Source of the DNA: Nannocystis punicea
Lineage (GTDB): Bacteria > Myxococcota_A > Polyangia > Nannocystales > Nannocystaceae
Assembly (NCBI RefSeq): GCF_026965555.1
Contig: NZ_CP114040.1
Span: 11,610,001-11,674,000 of the forward strand
Reading direction: 5' to 3'
Length of the DNA: 64,000 nt
The position numbers and the translations under genes were made by a program. The first letter of the stretch is position 1. The number at the start of each line of letters is the position of its first letter. The notes beneath the pieces are model-generated. The model was given only the letters and a program-made list of their open reading frames with translations, did no database searches and was not told the DNA's origin. Below are positions 34,759 through 43,456 of the stretch, in pieces.

Positions 34759-35549
34759 GGCGACACCTTCTCGACCAGGAACGAGGACTGGGCCCAGCCC
34801 GCCGGCAACGCCAGCGGCCGCGTCGTCGCGTCGGCGAACGGCGCCAACATCTTGAGCGCCGCGACCACCCGCGACGCGTCGAGCGGCGCGTCCGCGGTCA
34901 CGAACACGAACCGCTCGAAGTTCGGCGCCTCGTCGAGCTCGTAGGCCTGCGCCAGCCGGACCGCCCCGCCCTGGCGCAGCGCCGTCGAGCCGCCGACGTC
35001 CGCCGGGAAGTGCAAGGTCACCACACCCGCGCCGTCGAGCGAGGCCACCACCCCGTGCGTCGCCCCGGCCGCGACGTAGCTGACCTGAAGGACATCTCCG
35101 GCCCCGGCCCGCGCCGGCGCGCGCAGCTGCTCCGCCGCCTCGCCGACCTGGCGGTGGAGCACCAGATGCGAGGCCAGGCCCTTGACCCGCACACCGTCGG
35201 CGGATTCCCCGTTGGACATGTCCCCGAGGACAGACGGCTCTCCTGTCGGCGCGTCCGGGTCGCCGGGCCGCAGCATCACGACCGCGACCGCCGCGGCCGC
35301 GACCGCCGTCGGCAGGCCGAACCACCACGCGTGGTTGTGCTGGCGATGGGCGCGGGCCTCGGCCATCCGCTGGTCGACCCGGCGCCCGACCTCTGCGGCC
35401 ACCGCCGCGGCCGGGTGCGCGGTCAGGATCGCCGCGTTCGAGGCCCGCAGCGCCGCCAGCTCGGCCTCGTCGATCGCCCCCGCGCGCTCGCCGGCCGCGA
35501 TCTCCTCGACGTGCAGCGCCGGTCGCTTCCTCGTGCCCGTGTCGCTCAT
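34755..35549 (-). CDS. Single-pass membrane protein of DUF4384-like type, between ECF sigma and caspase
   Basis: A 264-residue protein with a cytosolic N-terminal part (~1-75) that has charged helical segments, one transmembrane helix (~82-102: WWFGLPTAVAAAAVAVVML), then a ~150-residue outer domain with VLHRQVGEAAEQL and VTLHFPADVGGSTAL, AYELDEAPNFERFVFVTADAPLDASRVVAAL. The C-terminal part resembles DUF4384-type sensor domains. In myxobacterial ECF clusters, such a protein directly after the sigma gene is the likely anti-sigma, though no zinc-binding anti-sigma motif is visible. Both ends overlap neighbours by four bases (ATGA). A dispersed palindrome at 35214-35232 encodes LGDMSNG in the linker after the membrane helix. 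Confidence 0.75.
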   Translation of the reverse strand: MSDTGTRKRPALHVEEIAAGERAGAIDEAELAALRASNAAILTAHPAAAVAAEVGRRVDQRMAEARAHRQHNHAWWFGLPTAVAAAAVAVVMLRPGDPDAPTGEPSVLGDMSNGESADGVRVKGLASHLVLHRQVGEAAEQLRAPARAGAGDVLQVSYVAAGATHGVVASLDGAGVVTLHFPADVGGSTALRQGGAVRLAQAYELDEAPNFERFVFVTADAPLDASRVVAALKMLAPFADATTRPLALPAGWAQSSFLVEKVSP

Positions 35550-36028
35550 GCGGCCCCCTCTCGCGCCATCACGCCGGCGCGCAGCGTCCGGAGCCGCTTG
35601 CGGACCCCCGAGACCGAGAGGCCGACGCTCTCTGCGACCTCCTCGAGCGTCATCCCGTCGACGAGGTGCATCACCGCCATGGTGCCGGTCGACACCGGCT
35701 CGCGCGCGAACAGCCGGTCGAGCACGACCCGCGCCACGCCGCGCGACTCGGCGTCGTCGTGCGCGGCGAGCTGCGCCAGCAGCTCCGACTGCGGGTCCTC
35801 GGGCCGGCGCTTGCGCGAGCGGATCTTGTTGAGGCACACGTTGGTGGCGATCCGCCACAACAGGCTGCACGCGCCCTTGTCGACCAGGCGCTCGCGGTGC
35901 ACCAGAAGTTGTACGAAGACATCGTGCATGGCATCCACCGCCTGCTGCTCGTCTCGCAGCAAGCTCCGGCAGCGGCGCAGGACCATCGGTCCGTGGCGCT
36001 TGTAGGTCTCCTCGACGTCGATGGCCAT
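35546..36028 (-). CDS. ECF-type RNA polymerase sigma factor
   Basis: A 160-residue sigma factor. Region 2 (~8-75): VEETYKRHGPMVLRRCRSLLRDEQQAVDAMHDVFVQLL and SLLWRIATNVCLNKIRSRKRR. Region 4 (~105-155): STGTMAVMHLVDGMTLEEVAESVGLSVSGVRKRLRTLRAG. First gene of the operon with the DUF4384-like membrane protein and the caspase-like peptidase, each overlapping by ATGA, so their expression is tightly coupled. Start ATG 36026-36028; a TTG further out gives a poorer N terminus. The ECF probably activates its own operon, but no repeat-type promoter is recognisable upstream. Confidence 0.9.
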   Translation of the reverse strand: MAIDVEETYKRHGPMVLRRCRSLLRDEQQAVDAMHDVFVQLLVHRERLVDKGACSLLWRIATNVCLNKIRSRKRRPEDPQSELLAQLAAHDDAESRGVARVVLDRLFAREPVSTGTMAVMHLVDGMTLEEVAESVGLSVSGVRKRLRTLRAGVMAREGAA

Positions 36029-36311
36029 CAGCCCCCGCTCGCCTCGACCCTCCAACACCGACCGCGGCCGTGCCTGTCACTGCACCCGCGATTTTTTTTT
36101 GCCCGCCCGCGCGAAGCCGCGCCGAGGTCGCCGCCCGCGCCGGGGTCGCCGCCCGCGCCTCCGGGCCCGCTCAGGGTCGCCCCTGTGAGGGACCGCCCTG
36201 CACCTCCGGTCGCGGCGCGCGGCATGGCGGGATGATTGTCCAGGCGCACGCCGCCTCGCAAGGGCGACGCAGGCGGTGACACTTCTTCAGGCGCGCGGTG
36301 TTCGAGGTCGC

Positions 36312-37646
36312 ATGCTCCGTGACCTCCGCTATCTCACCCCGGCGCTCCTCGTGCTCGCGAGCGCGTGCAAGGACGAAGAGCCTCCGCCCGCCGAAGAGAC
36401 CACCACTTACTGGCAACACGCCGCGCCGATCTTCTTCGACAAGTGCGTCGGTTGTCACACCGAGGGGGGCATCGCGCCGTTCCGCCTCGACACCTACGAG
36501 GACGCGAGCACCTGGGCCCAGGCCAGCGCCGCCGCCGTGGCCTCGCGGACCATGCCGCCGTGGCTGATGACCTCGGACGGCAGCTGCGGCGACTTCCGCG
36601 GCTCGCTCGCGCTGTCACAGGAGCAGATCGACACCATCGCCGCGTGGGCCGACGCCGACGCGCCCGAGGGCGAGCCGCGCACCGACCTCAAGCCCGTGGA
36701 GCCGTCGCGGCTCGAGGCGGGCCTCGACCTCGTGACCCCCGACTTCGTGCCCGAGGCCCAGGGCGGCCCGCTGGCGGCCTTCGACGAGTACCGCTGCTTC
36801 CTCGTCGAGCCCGGCCTCGACCGCGACAAGTTCATCACCGGCTACGAGATCACCCCGGGCAACCCGCAGCTGGTGCACCACGTGATCGCCATGCCGGTCG
36901 ACCTCGACGCCGAGTCGTGGCTCGGCGACGGCAGCACCAACCGCGAGGTCATCGAGAAGCTCGACGCCGAGAGCCCCGACCGCGTCGGCTGGCCGTGCTT
37001 CAGCTCCGCCGGCGACGGCGTCTCGGTCGAGCAGCAGCCGGTGACCTGGGCCCCCGGCATGGGCGTCGTCGACTACCCCGCCGGCACCGGCGTGCGCATC
37101 CGCGAGACCGAGGTGGTCGTCGTGCAGATCCACTACAACCTCCACGACGGCCCCGGCAGCACCGCCTCCGACAGCACCCGGGTGCGCCTGCGCCTCGAGG
37201 ACTCGGTCGAGCGCGAGGGCATGTTCCTCCTGGTCGACGAGTTCCTCGACACCCTGTTCGAGGGCGAGCCCGCGTCGCTCGCCCCCGGCAAACCCGACGT
37301 CCGCTACGACTCCGAGACCCCCATCGGCGAGTGGCTGCTCGCCGGGTCCAGCGTCGACGCGCTCGAGGTCCACGGCATCTTCCCGCACATGCACGAGCGC
37401 GGCCGCAAGTGGCGCGTCACCCTGGGCGACGACGCCGGCGAGCAGTGCATCGGCGACGTCCAGCGCTGGGACTTCGCCTGGCAGATGTACTACTTCTTCG
37501 AGGACCCGCCGCTGCTCACCCGCAAGTCGCGCCTCAAGATCACTTGCGAGTTCGACACCAGCGGCGACAAGGAGCCGATCACGCCCGGCTGGGGCACGCA
37601 GAACGAGATGTGCCTGGCCGGCCTGTTCGTCGTCCCGCCGAAGTGA
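36312..37646 (+). CDS. Copper type-II monooxygenase-like lipoprotein with heme-c motif
   Basis: A 444-residue exported protein. Lipoprotein signal ending LVLASAC (Cys19) is followed by a short cytochrome-c-like segment with CVGCH (45-49) and RTMPPWL (a distal-Met region ~90). The rest follows the pattern of copper, ascorbate-dependent monooxygenases: PQLVHHVIAM (~195), VVQIHYNLHD (~275) and HGIFPHMHERGRKW (~355), supplying three His pairs for copper, and a Met late (NEMCLAGLF). Proteins of this kind are widespread in Planctomycetes and myxobacteria; their substrates are unknown. The heme motif suggests electron input. Start ATG 36312. Convergent with the next gene with only 15 bp between. Confidence 0.85.
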   Translation: MLRDLRYLTPALLVLASACKDEEPPPAEETTTYWQHAAPIFFDKCVGCHTEGGIAPFRLDTYEDASTWAQASAAAVASRTMPPWLMTSDGSCGDFRGSLALSQEQIDTIAAWADADAPEGEPRTDLKPVEPSRLEAGLDLVTPDFVPEAQGGPLAAFDEYRCFLVEPGLDRDKFITGYEITPGNPQLVHHVIAMPVDLDAESWLGDGSTNREVIEKLDAESPDRVGWPCFSSAGDGVSVEQQPVTWAPGMGVVDYPAGTGVRIRETEVVVVQIHYNLHDGPGSTASDSTRVRLRLEDSVEREGMFLLVDEFLDTLFEGEPASLAPGKPDVRYDSETPIGEWLLAGSSVDALEVHGIFPHMHERGRKWRVTLGDDAGEQCIGDVQRWDFAWQMYYFFEDPPLLTRKSRLKITCEFDTSGDKEPITPGWGTQNEMCLAGLFVVPPK

Positions 37647-37661
37647 CCCGCGCGTCCGGCC

Positions 37662-38954
37662 TCACAGCCACAACACGCACAGGGACCCCGACACGGCCAG
37701 CCCGTCGTTTCGCAGCGCCCACTCGGAGCGGTCACACTCGTAACGCCCGGTCATGCCCGCGAGCACGAGCGCGTCGAGGTCGATGAACCAGGTCGACTGG
37801 TCGACGCTCAGCGAGACGCGCCCGCCGTCCGGCGTGAAGGACGGCGCCGCGAATTCGTGCTTCAGGCCGGGGACGGCGAACGCCCGCGACCGCGGCGCCG
37901 CTCCTGGTTCGAGCACGTGATCGATCGAAACCTCGTTGTCGATCGCCCGGAGCACCGCGCCGGAGCCGGGAACGATCCACAGAGATCCCTCTCGCCGCAC
38001 GCGGCCGAGTTCGGCGCGCTCGACCTCGACCTCGGGATCCGTCACCGGGAGCTTCCAGGAGTAATACCCACCCGCCGCGTCGACCGCGACGAGTCGCCGA
38101 TCCGCGGTGAAGGCGATGTCCTGGACGCGCGAACGGACGAAGCGCGGGAGCACCGTCGCGCCGGTCTCCACCTCCCAGGCGGCGACCGAAGAACCGTCGG
38201 AGAGCGCCACCACCCGACCATCCTCGCTGGCGACCATCTGCCCCGGGGACCCCATCCCGAACGAGACGTCGAGCCGGCGTCGCCGCGCATACGACCACGC
38301 GACCACGTCGCCCTCCTCGTTCTGAAACAGCGCCGCGTCGGCCGAGAGCAGGACCTCGTGCACGAGCGCGTCGCCGAACGGGCGCAGGCAAGTCGGCGGG
38401 CGGGACGAGCCCAGACGCTGCAACAGCGGCTCTTCGTCCGCGGAGAACGTGAGCCCCCACCGACCGTCCGGGCTGAAGGGGATCCCCATCGGATGAAAGG
38501 GCCAACCATCGCGCTCGACGAGCCGGGGCGGACGGATCCGCCGCGGCGAGACGAGACGTCTCCCGCGAACCTGCAACACGCACTGCTCCCCCGAGTCGTA
38601 CAACACGACCAGCGAGTCGCCGTCGACGCCGAAGCCCATCCAGTAGACCTGCGACTCGATCGCGCCGCACGGAGTGTCGTGCAGCTCGATCAGCTCCGGC
38701 GACAGCGGCGGCGGGGTGACGAGCATCGCCCGCGACACCGGCTCGGCGGCGATGGGAGCCGGCGGCGCGAGCGGCGGAACCGGATCGACCGCGACGGAGT
38801 TCAGCGCGACGGACTCCGCCTGCTCCCCGGCGCGCGGCGTCGACGCGTGCGGCGCGACGCAGGCCGCGAGCGTCCACACGAGCTGGGCCATGCACACTCG
38901 CACCAGAGCGTCCGCGCGTCGACGGAATCGGCCCGTCGGTGCCGTGAGCATCAT
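37662..38954 (-). CDS. Propeller-like (WD40-type) lipoprotein
   Basis: A 430-residue protein, probably exported. A basic N-terminal part and hydrophobic stretch end at TLAAC, a lipobox-like site (~position 31). The mature part reads like a beta-propeller: repeating segments such as GIPFSPDGRWGLTFSADEE, VASEDGRVVALSDGSSVAAWEVETG, VQDIAFTADRRLVAVDAAGGYYSWKLP and APSFTPDGGRVSLSVDQSTWFIDLDAL, each resembling a WD/PD40 blade without full WD signatures. It is probably a binding scaffold, and no enzyme motif is present. Start is uncertain: GTG 38996 or ATG 38954/38951/38891; ATG 38954 gives a suitable signal peptide. Confidence 0.75.
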   Translation of the reverse strand: MMLTAPTGRFRRRADALVRVCMAQLVWTLAACVAPHASTPRAGEQAESVALNSVAVDPVPPLAPPAPIAAEPVSRAMLVTPPPLSPELIELHDTPCGAIESQVYWMGFGVDGDSLVVLYDSGEQCVLQVRGRRLVSPRRIRPPRLVERDGWPFHPMGIPFSPDGRWGLTFSADEEPLLQRLGSSRPPTCLRPFGDALVHEVLLSADAALFQNEEGDVVAWSYARRRRLDVSFGMGSPGQMVASEDGRVVALSDGSSVAAWEVETGATVLPRFVRSRVQDIAFTADRRLVAVDAAGGYYSWKLPVTDPEVEVERAELGRVRREGSLWIVPGSGAVLRAIDNEVSIDHVLEPGAAPRSRAFAVPGLKHEFAAPSFTPDGGRVSLSVDQSTWFIDLDALVLAGMTGRYECDRSEWALRNDGLAVSGSLCVLWL

Positions 38955-39158
38955 GCCGCTCGTACGCGCGAGCGAGCCGCGCGTGTTCCCGTGCACGGGC
39001 CGCCACGCCGGCTGGCAGGCCGCGAGCGCGGCGAGGCGTCTTCGTGAAATGATCTGTCTCGAGCTCCTGTGGATGCCGATCCGACCGACCAGAACCGCGG
39101 GTCATCCGCGCTGGTGTCGCGCCGCCGGCCGGCTCGTCGTCCCGGCGAAGCGAGTAAG

Positions 39159-39189
39159 ATGTCCATTCGGTCATGTCCTCTGCGACATG
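39159..39189. repeat. Triple dispersed-palindrome cluster
   Basis: atgtccattcggtcatg, then tcctctgcgacatg: three half-sites of the TGTCC/GACATG family lie in the 375-bp gap between the propeller lipoprotein and the next kinase. No gene is visible in the gap. Confidence 0.5.
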
Positions 39190-39316
39190 CCCGTCCATGT
39201 TTGGAACAGGTTTCACCCGCGGCGTCATCCGCGGGGGTGCGCGAGTTCGAACGAGTCGGGCCGAACGCACGCGTGCGGCCCGCTGCCGCCGTGACAGAAG
39301 CGAAGCGTGCAGCGCG

Positions 39317-39322
39317 TATACT
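39317..39322 (+). promoter_or_regulatory. Candidate -10 element TATACT of the kinase gene
   Basis: The hexamer tatact lies seven bases before the TTG chosen as the start of the kinase-TPR gene. If it is a -10 element, transcription would begin at or very near that codon, giving a leaderless message. A GTGACA at 39291 could serve as -35, but the 20-bp spacing is long. Suggestive only. Confidence 0.35.
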
Positions 39323-39329
39323 CGATTGC

Positions 39330-41930
39330 TTGTCGGACAGGGTCGACGACACCCTCCGCGGGCCGCAGGTGCCGAACCTGGCGGCGACGATGTTGGCGGC
39401 CACGCTCGGCGCGGCGGCCAAGGCGGAGGAGCCACAGCTCGAGCTCGGCTCGGGCGAGGTGGTCGGTCGCTACATCGTGCTGTCGCGGCTCGGGGCCGGC
39501 AGCATGGGCGTCGTCTACGCCGCCTACGACCCGGAGCTCGACCGCAAGGTCGCGCTCAAGCTGCTGCGCTCGCGCGCCGACGAGGCCGACGCCCGCGCCC
39601 GCCTGCAGCGCGAGGCCCAGGCGATGGCGCGCCTGCAGCACCCCAACGTGGTCGCGGTGTTCGACGTCGGCGCCTTCCGCGATCACGTGTGGGTGGCGAT
39701 GGAGTTCGTCGAGGGCCAGGTGCTGTCGGCCTGGTCGGCGGCCATGCGCCGCACCTGGCGAGAGGTCCTCGACGTCCTGTGCGCGGCCGGCCGCGGCCTC
39801 GCGGCGGCGCACGCGGCCGGGCTGGTGCACCGCGACATCAAGCCGGACAACATCATGGTCGGCGGCGACGGTCGCGTGCGCCTGATGGACTTCGGCCTCG
39901 CGCGCAGCGGCACCGCCGAGCGCGTGCGCACCGCGGCCCCGGCCGGCAACGTCCCGGCCAGGAACCTCGTCGCCACCAACGCCGGCGCGATCCTCGGCAC
40001 CCCGGCCTACATGGCCCCGGAGCAGTTCGCCGGCCTGCCGACCGACGCGCGCACCGATCAGTTCGGCTGGTGCGCGACCTGCTGGGAGGCGCTCTACGGC
40101 CAGCGACCGTTCGCCGGCGACTCCTTCATGGACCTCGCCCTCGCGGTCGGCGGCGGCGTCCTGCGACCCCCGCCGCCGACCTCGGCCCCGCGATGGGTCC
40201 GTCGCGCCCTCGAGCGCGGCCTGCGGACCGACCCGGAGACCCGCTTCCCGGCGATGGACGACCTGCTCGCCGAGCTCGCGTACGGCCAGGGTCGCCCGCG
40301 CCGCTGGCTGCAGCGCTTCGCCCTCACGACCGGCCTCGTGGGCCTCGCCGGCTTCTTCGGCACCCGGGAGCTGCACACCGCGGAGGCCGAGGCCGCGTGC
40401 GAGGCCGCCGGCGCGGCGCTCGAGCAGGTGTGGAACGACGACGTGCGCGCCCAGCTCGCGGCGGCCTTCTCCCGCGCCAGCCCGCACCTCGGCGCGATCA
40501 TGGCCGAACACGGCGCCGGCTGGCTCGACCACCTCGCCGCCGAATGGAAGGCCACTCGCGTGTCCGTCTGCCGCGGCGCCACGGTCGATCACACCCACGC
40601 CCCCGAGCTCGCCGCCACCCAGGTCGCCTGCCTCGACGAGCGCCGCATCGACCTCGAGGCGATCGTCGGCGTGCTGGTCGAGGCCGACGCCGAGGTCGTG
40701 CAGCGCGCCCCCTACCTCGTGTCCGGCCTGGTGCCGGCCTCGATCTGCCTGCGCGAGGTCCGGAGCCCGCGCCCCGTCGACCTGTCCCATGAGACATATC
40801 TCGGCGCCCACCCGATCGCGCTGCGCCGGCGACTGGTCCGCGCCGCCGCGCTCGAGGACTCCGGCAAGTTCCCCGCCGGCCTGACCGCCGCCAACGACGT
40901 GCTGCACGAGGCCGAGCGCTTCGGTCTGCAGGCGCTGCGGGCCGAGGCGTTGATGCGGATCGGCAGCCTCCACGAGCGCCTGGGCGACGCAGTCGCGGCC
41001 GAGCGCGCGCTCGAGGAGGCGGTGTGGATCGCCACCGGCGAGGGCCACGACGAGCTGGTGGCCGAGGCCGCCTCGATGCTCGCCTTCACCGTCAGCTTCC
41101 GCGCCGGTCGCCACGAGGACGGGCTCCGCTGGGCCCGCCTCAGCCAGGCCGCGCTGCACCGCCTCGGCGCCGAGGACTCGCTGCGGGCCGCGCGGCTGCA
41201 CAGCGTCCTCGGCACGGTGCACCGCCTGCGCGGCGACCTCGACGCCGCTCTCCGCCACTCCGAGCGCGCGCTGGCCCTCCGCGAGCGCCTCCTCGGCCCC
41301 GAGCACCCCGACGTCGCGCGCTCGCTCAACACGCTCGGCAACGTCGCCCTGGCCCGCGGCGAGTACGAGCAGGCCGTCCGCTGGCACGAGCGGGCCCTGG
41401 CGATCCGCGGCAACGCCTACGGCGTCGACAGCCACGACGTCGCCACCTCGATGAAGAACCTCGGCGACGCCCACCTCGCCCGCGGCGCGGTCGACGACGC
41501 CTTCATGTTCCACAACGACGCCCTGGCCCTGCGCGAGCGCCTGCTCGGCCCGGACCACCCCGACGTCGCCGTGGCGCTGATCGACCTCGGCCGCACCCAG
41601 ATGGCCCGCCGCGCCTTCGCGGCCGCGCGCGACGTGTTCACCCGCGCGGCCGAGCTGCGCGAGCGCATCGCCGCCCTCGCCGACGCCCGCGCCGACGCCT
41701 GGACCCTCGCCGGCGAGGCGACGCTCGCCCTCGGCGACCCGGTCCGCGCGGCCGCCCTGCTGACCCGCGCGCTCGAGCTGTACGGCGACGCCGGCCCGCC
41801 CTCCGAGCGCCGCGCCGCCACCCTCGCCACCCTCGCCGAGGCCCTCCGCGCCGAGGGCCTCACCGCCCGCGCCGACGCGATGGCCCGCGCCGCCGACGAC
41901 GAAGCCGCGGCCGCGCTCCGGCGCAAGTGA
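39330..41930 (+). CDS. Serine/threonine protein kinase with TPR tail (kinesin-light-chain type)
   Basis: An ~866-residue kinase. The kinase domain is at ~47-310: LGAGSMGVVYAAYD, Lys77 in VALKLL, HRDIKPDN (Asp169), DFGLARSG, GTPAYMAPEQ. There is a membrane segment at ~330 (LQRFALTTGLVGLAGFFG), a helical region with CLDERR, then TPRs (~600-860), e.g. LRHSERALALRERLLGPEHPDVARSLNTLGNVALARGEYEQAVRWHERALAIR and a near-copy of it. This is the full-length classical kinase-TPR arrangement. The frame is open to ~39069, but codon use switches to the native GC-rich pattern right after TTG 39330, so that is my start; GTG 39369 is an alternative. It is convergent with the DoxX-like gene. Confidence 0.9.
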   Translation: MSDRVDDTLRGPQVPNLAATMLAATLGAAAKAEEPQLELGSGEVVGRYIVLSRLGAGSMGVVYAAYDPELDRKVALKLLRSRADEADARARLQREAQAMARLQHPNVVAVFDVGAFRDHVWVAMEFVEGQVLSAWSAAMRRTWREVLDVLCAAGRGLAAAHAAGLVHRDIKPDNIMVGGDGRVRLMDFGLARSGTAERVRTAAPAGNVPARNLVATNAGAILGTPAYMAPEQFAGLPTDARTDQFGWCATCWEALYGQRPFAGDSFMDLALAVGGGVLRPPPPTSAPRWVRRALERGLRTDPETRFPAMDDLLAELAYGQGRPRRWLQRFALTTGLVGLAGFFGTRELHTAEAEAACEAAGAALEQVWNDDVRAQLAAAFSRASPHLGAIMAEHGAGWLDHLAAEWKATRVSVCRGATVDHTHAPELAATQVACLDERRIDLEAIVGVLVEADAEVVQRAPYLVSGLVPASICLREVRSPRPVDLSHETYLGAHPIALRRRLVRAAALEDSGKFPAGLTAANDVLHEAERFGLQALRAEALMRIGSLHERLGDAVAAERALEEAVWIATGEGHDELVAEAASMLAFTVSFRAGRHEDGLRWARLSQAALHRLGAEDSLRAARLHSVLGTVHRLRGDLDAALRHSERALALRERLLGPEHPDVARSLNTLGNVALARGEYEQAVRWHERALAIRGNAYGVDSHDVATSMKNLGDAHLARGAVDDAFMFHNDALALRERLLGPDHPDVAVALIDLGRTQMARRAFAAARDVFTRAAELRERIAALADARADAWTLAGEATLALGDPVRAAALLTRALELYGDAGPPSERRAATLATLAEALRAEGLTARADAMARAADDEAAAALRRK

Positions 41931-41931
41931 G

Positions 41932-41947
41932 ATGTCTATTGAGACAT
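41932..41947. terminator. Stem-loop directly after kinase-TPR gene
   Basis: ATGTCT-attg-AGACAT, a perfect 6-bp stem starting one base after the stop codon; further elements gcatgccctcgaggccatgccc follow to about 41985. It lies in the 89-bp gap between convergent genes. It belongs to the dispersed palindrome family. Confidence 0.5.
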
Positions 41948-42019
41948 GCCCTCGAGGCCATGCCCCCAAGGAACATGCCCTCGGAGGCACCTCGGTTCGG
42001 CGACCGACCCGACGAGCCC

Positions 42020-43288
42020 TCAGTTGAACCCCTCCTCGATGACCCAGCGGAAGCCGCGGGTCATCAGCGGCGCGTGCTCGGTGTCGAGCCGTTGCAACCG
42101 CACCGTCACTTCCGCCCCGGCGATCGGCCCGCGGAGGATCAGCTCGTCCGCGGCAGGCCGCTCGAGCGCGAGCGCGTGAATCACCTTCGGGTCCGCGAAG
42201 CTCGTCAACGTCATCGTCCCGGCCGCTTCGTCGAGCGCCATGCCGAAGCCGGTCTTCTGGCCTCGCATGCCCCGGACCATGGCGACCGGATACGGCGGGA
42301 TCACGAGCTGCCGCCAGCGGAGCTCGTCGTGCTGCGACCACGGATGCACCTGCCCGTCGCGCACGAACTCCACCACCTCCCACGCGCCGTCGAGCGGCCC
42401 CGGCGCGGGCTTCGGCGCGGCTTGCCGGATCGCCAGCTTGACCGGCGTCTCCAGGATGGAGACGAACACGACGCCCTTTAAAATGATGCGGGCGATCCGC
42501 ATGCGGCGGCTGAGCACGGGCGGCGGATCGGCGAGCGTGGCCGGTCGCCCGCGCACGAACAGGTCGACGAGCGGCCGGGCGTGGTACGCCGCCAGGAACA
42601 CAGCCAGCGCCAGGAACAGCGACGAGTAGATCTTGACTCCCACGCCGTAGCAGAAGTTGAGCACGACCACGTGCGCCATCACCCCGGCGGAGACGAGCGC
42701 CCCGAGCGTGGCAGTGCGACGCCACAGCAGCAGCGCCCCGCCGATCACCTCGGCCATCCCCGTGAACCCCTGGTAGAAGTGCGAGAAGCCCATGAACGAC
42801 CACAGCAGGCCGCCGGCCGACGATTCACCGTAGGTCCGCGACAGCTCTGCCGGACCGAGCGGCGGCATCTGCGTGCCGAACACTTTAATAAAGCCATACG
42901 AGAGCATCATCATCGCCAGGCCGTGGCGGACGATGATCCGCAGCCAGGCGTACTGCGCCGGCAATGGCCACTTGCGGTGCGGCAGGATCGCCCAAACGAC
43001 CGCGCCGACGGTCGCCAGCACGAGGTACCAGAACTGCTGCACGTAGTTCCAGGTCATGTCGGTGCTGCCGCCGAGCTCCATCGAGATCGGCTCTTCGATC
43101 CCGAGCGCCGCATTGCCGAGGATCGGCATCAGCTTCACCCACAGCGTCAGCCACAGCATCCCGAACCAGTCGTCTACCAGGGGGACCGACAGCACCATCA
43201 GCGGCACGATGTTCAAACAGAAATACAGGCCGAGAAACGACAGCCAGAGCCGCCGCGCCAGACTCCACTGCGCGTCACCGTCGATCAT
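42020..43288 (-). CDS. DoxX-like membrane protein with soluble C-terminal domain
   Basis: A 422-residue integral membrane protein. Hydrophobic segments appear at ~12-40, ~85-105 (FWYLVLATVGAVVWAIL), ~115-145 (RHGLAMMMLSYGFIKVFG), ~170-200 (GFTGMAEVIGGALLLW) and ~205-240; together they look like a DoxX/DoxD-type four-helix unit with extras. From ~290 a soluble domain follows (GAWEVVEFVRDGQ through ELILRGPIAGAEVTVRLQRLD). DoxX proteins often associate with quinone or thiol redox enzymes; here the role is unknown. Start ATG 43286-43288 has a GGAGG at ten bases; GTG 43342 is possible. A hydrophobic KF/FIK cluster is written with AT-rich codons. Confidence 0.72.
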   Translation of the reverse strand: MIDGDAQWSLARRLWLSFLGLYFCLNIVPLMVLSVPLVDDWFGMLWLTLWVKLMPILGNAALGIEEPISMELGGSTDMTWNYVQQFWYLVLATVGAVVWAILPHRKWPLPAQYAWLRIIVRHGLAMMMLSYGFIKVFGTQMPPLGPAELSRTYGESSAGGLLWSFMGFSHFYQGFTGMAEVIGGALLLWRRTATLGALVSAGVMAHVVVLNFCYGVGVKIYSSLFLALAVFLAAYHARPLVDLFVRGRPATLADPPPVLSRRMRIARIILKGVVFVSILETPVKLAIRQAAPKPAPGPLDGAWEVVEFVRDGQVHPWSQHDELRWRQLVIPPYPVAMVRGMRGQKTGFGMALDEAAGTMTLTSFADPKVIHALALERPAADELILRGPIAGAEVTVRLQRLDTEHAPLMTRGFRWVIEEGFN

Positions 43289-43456
43289 AAAGCTGATGCC
43301 TCCAGGTCCGCGAGACAGCGGCTGCATGCCCGAGTTCCGCACAATTGATTTTTTCTCGCGAGAAAACGTCGCGGCCGCTCCGCGGCTTTCACGCAGACTG
43401 CTCGCCGCGTTCTCTCGATCGCATGGACGACGTCGCGCCGACCTCGGTCGCGTGAA

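Noticed and set aside
38674..39294. Plus-strand reading of about 206 residues opposite the propeller lipoprotein and its upstream gap
   Set aside because: Ser/Arg-rich with no family match, and the opposite strand has the coherent propeller pattern.
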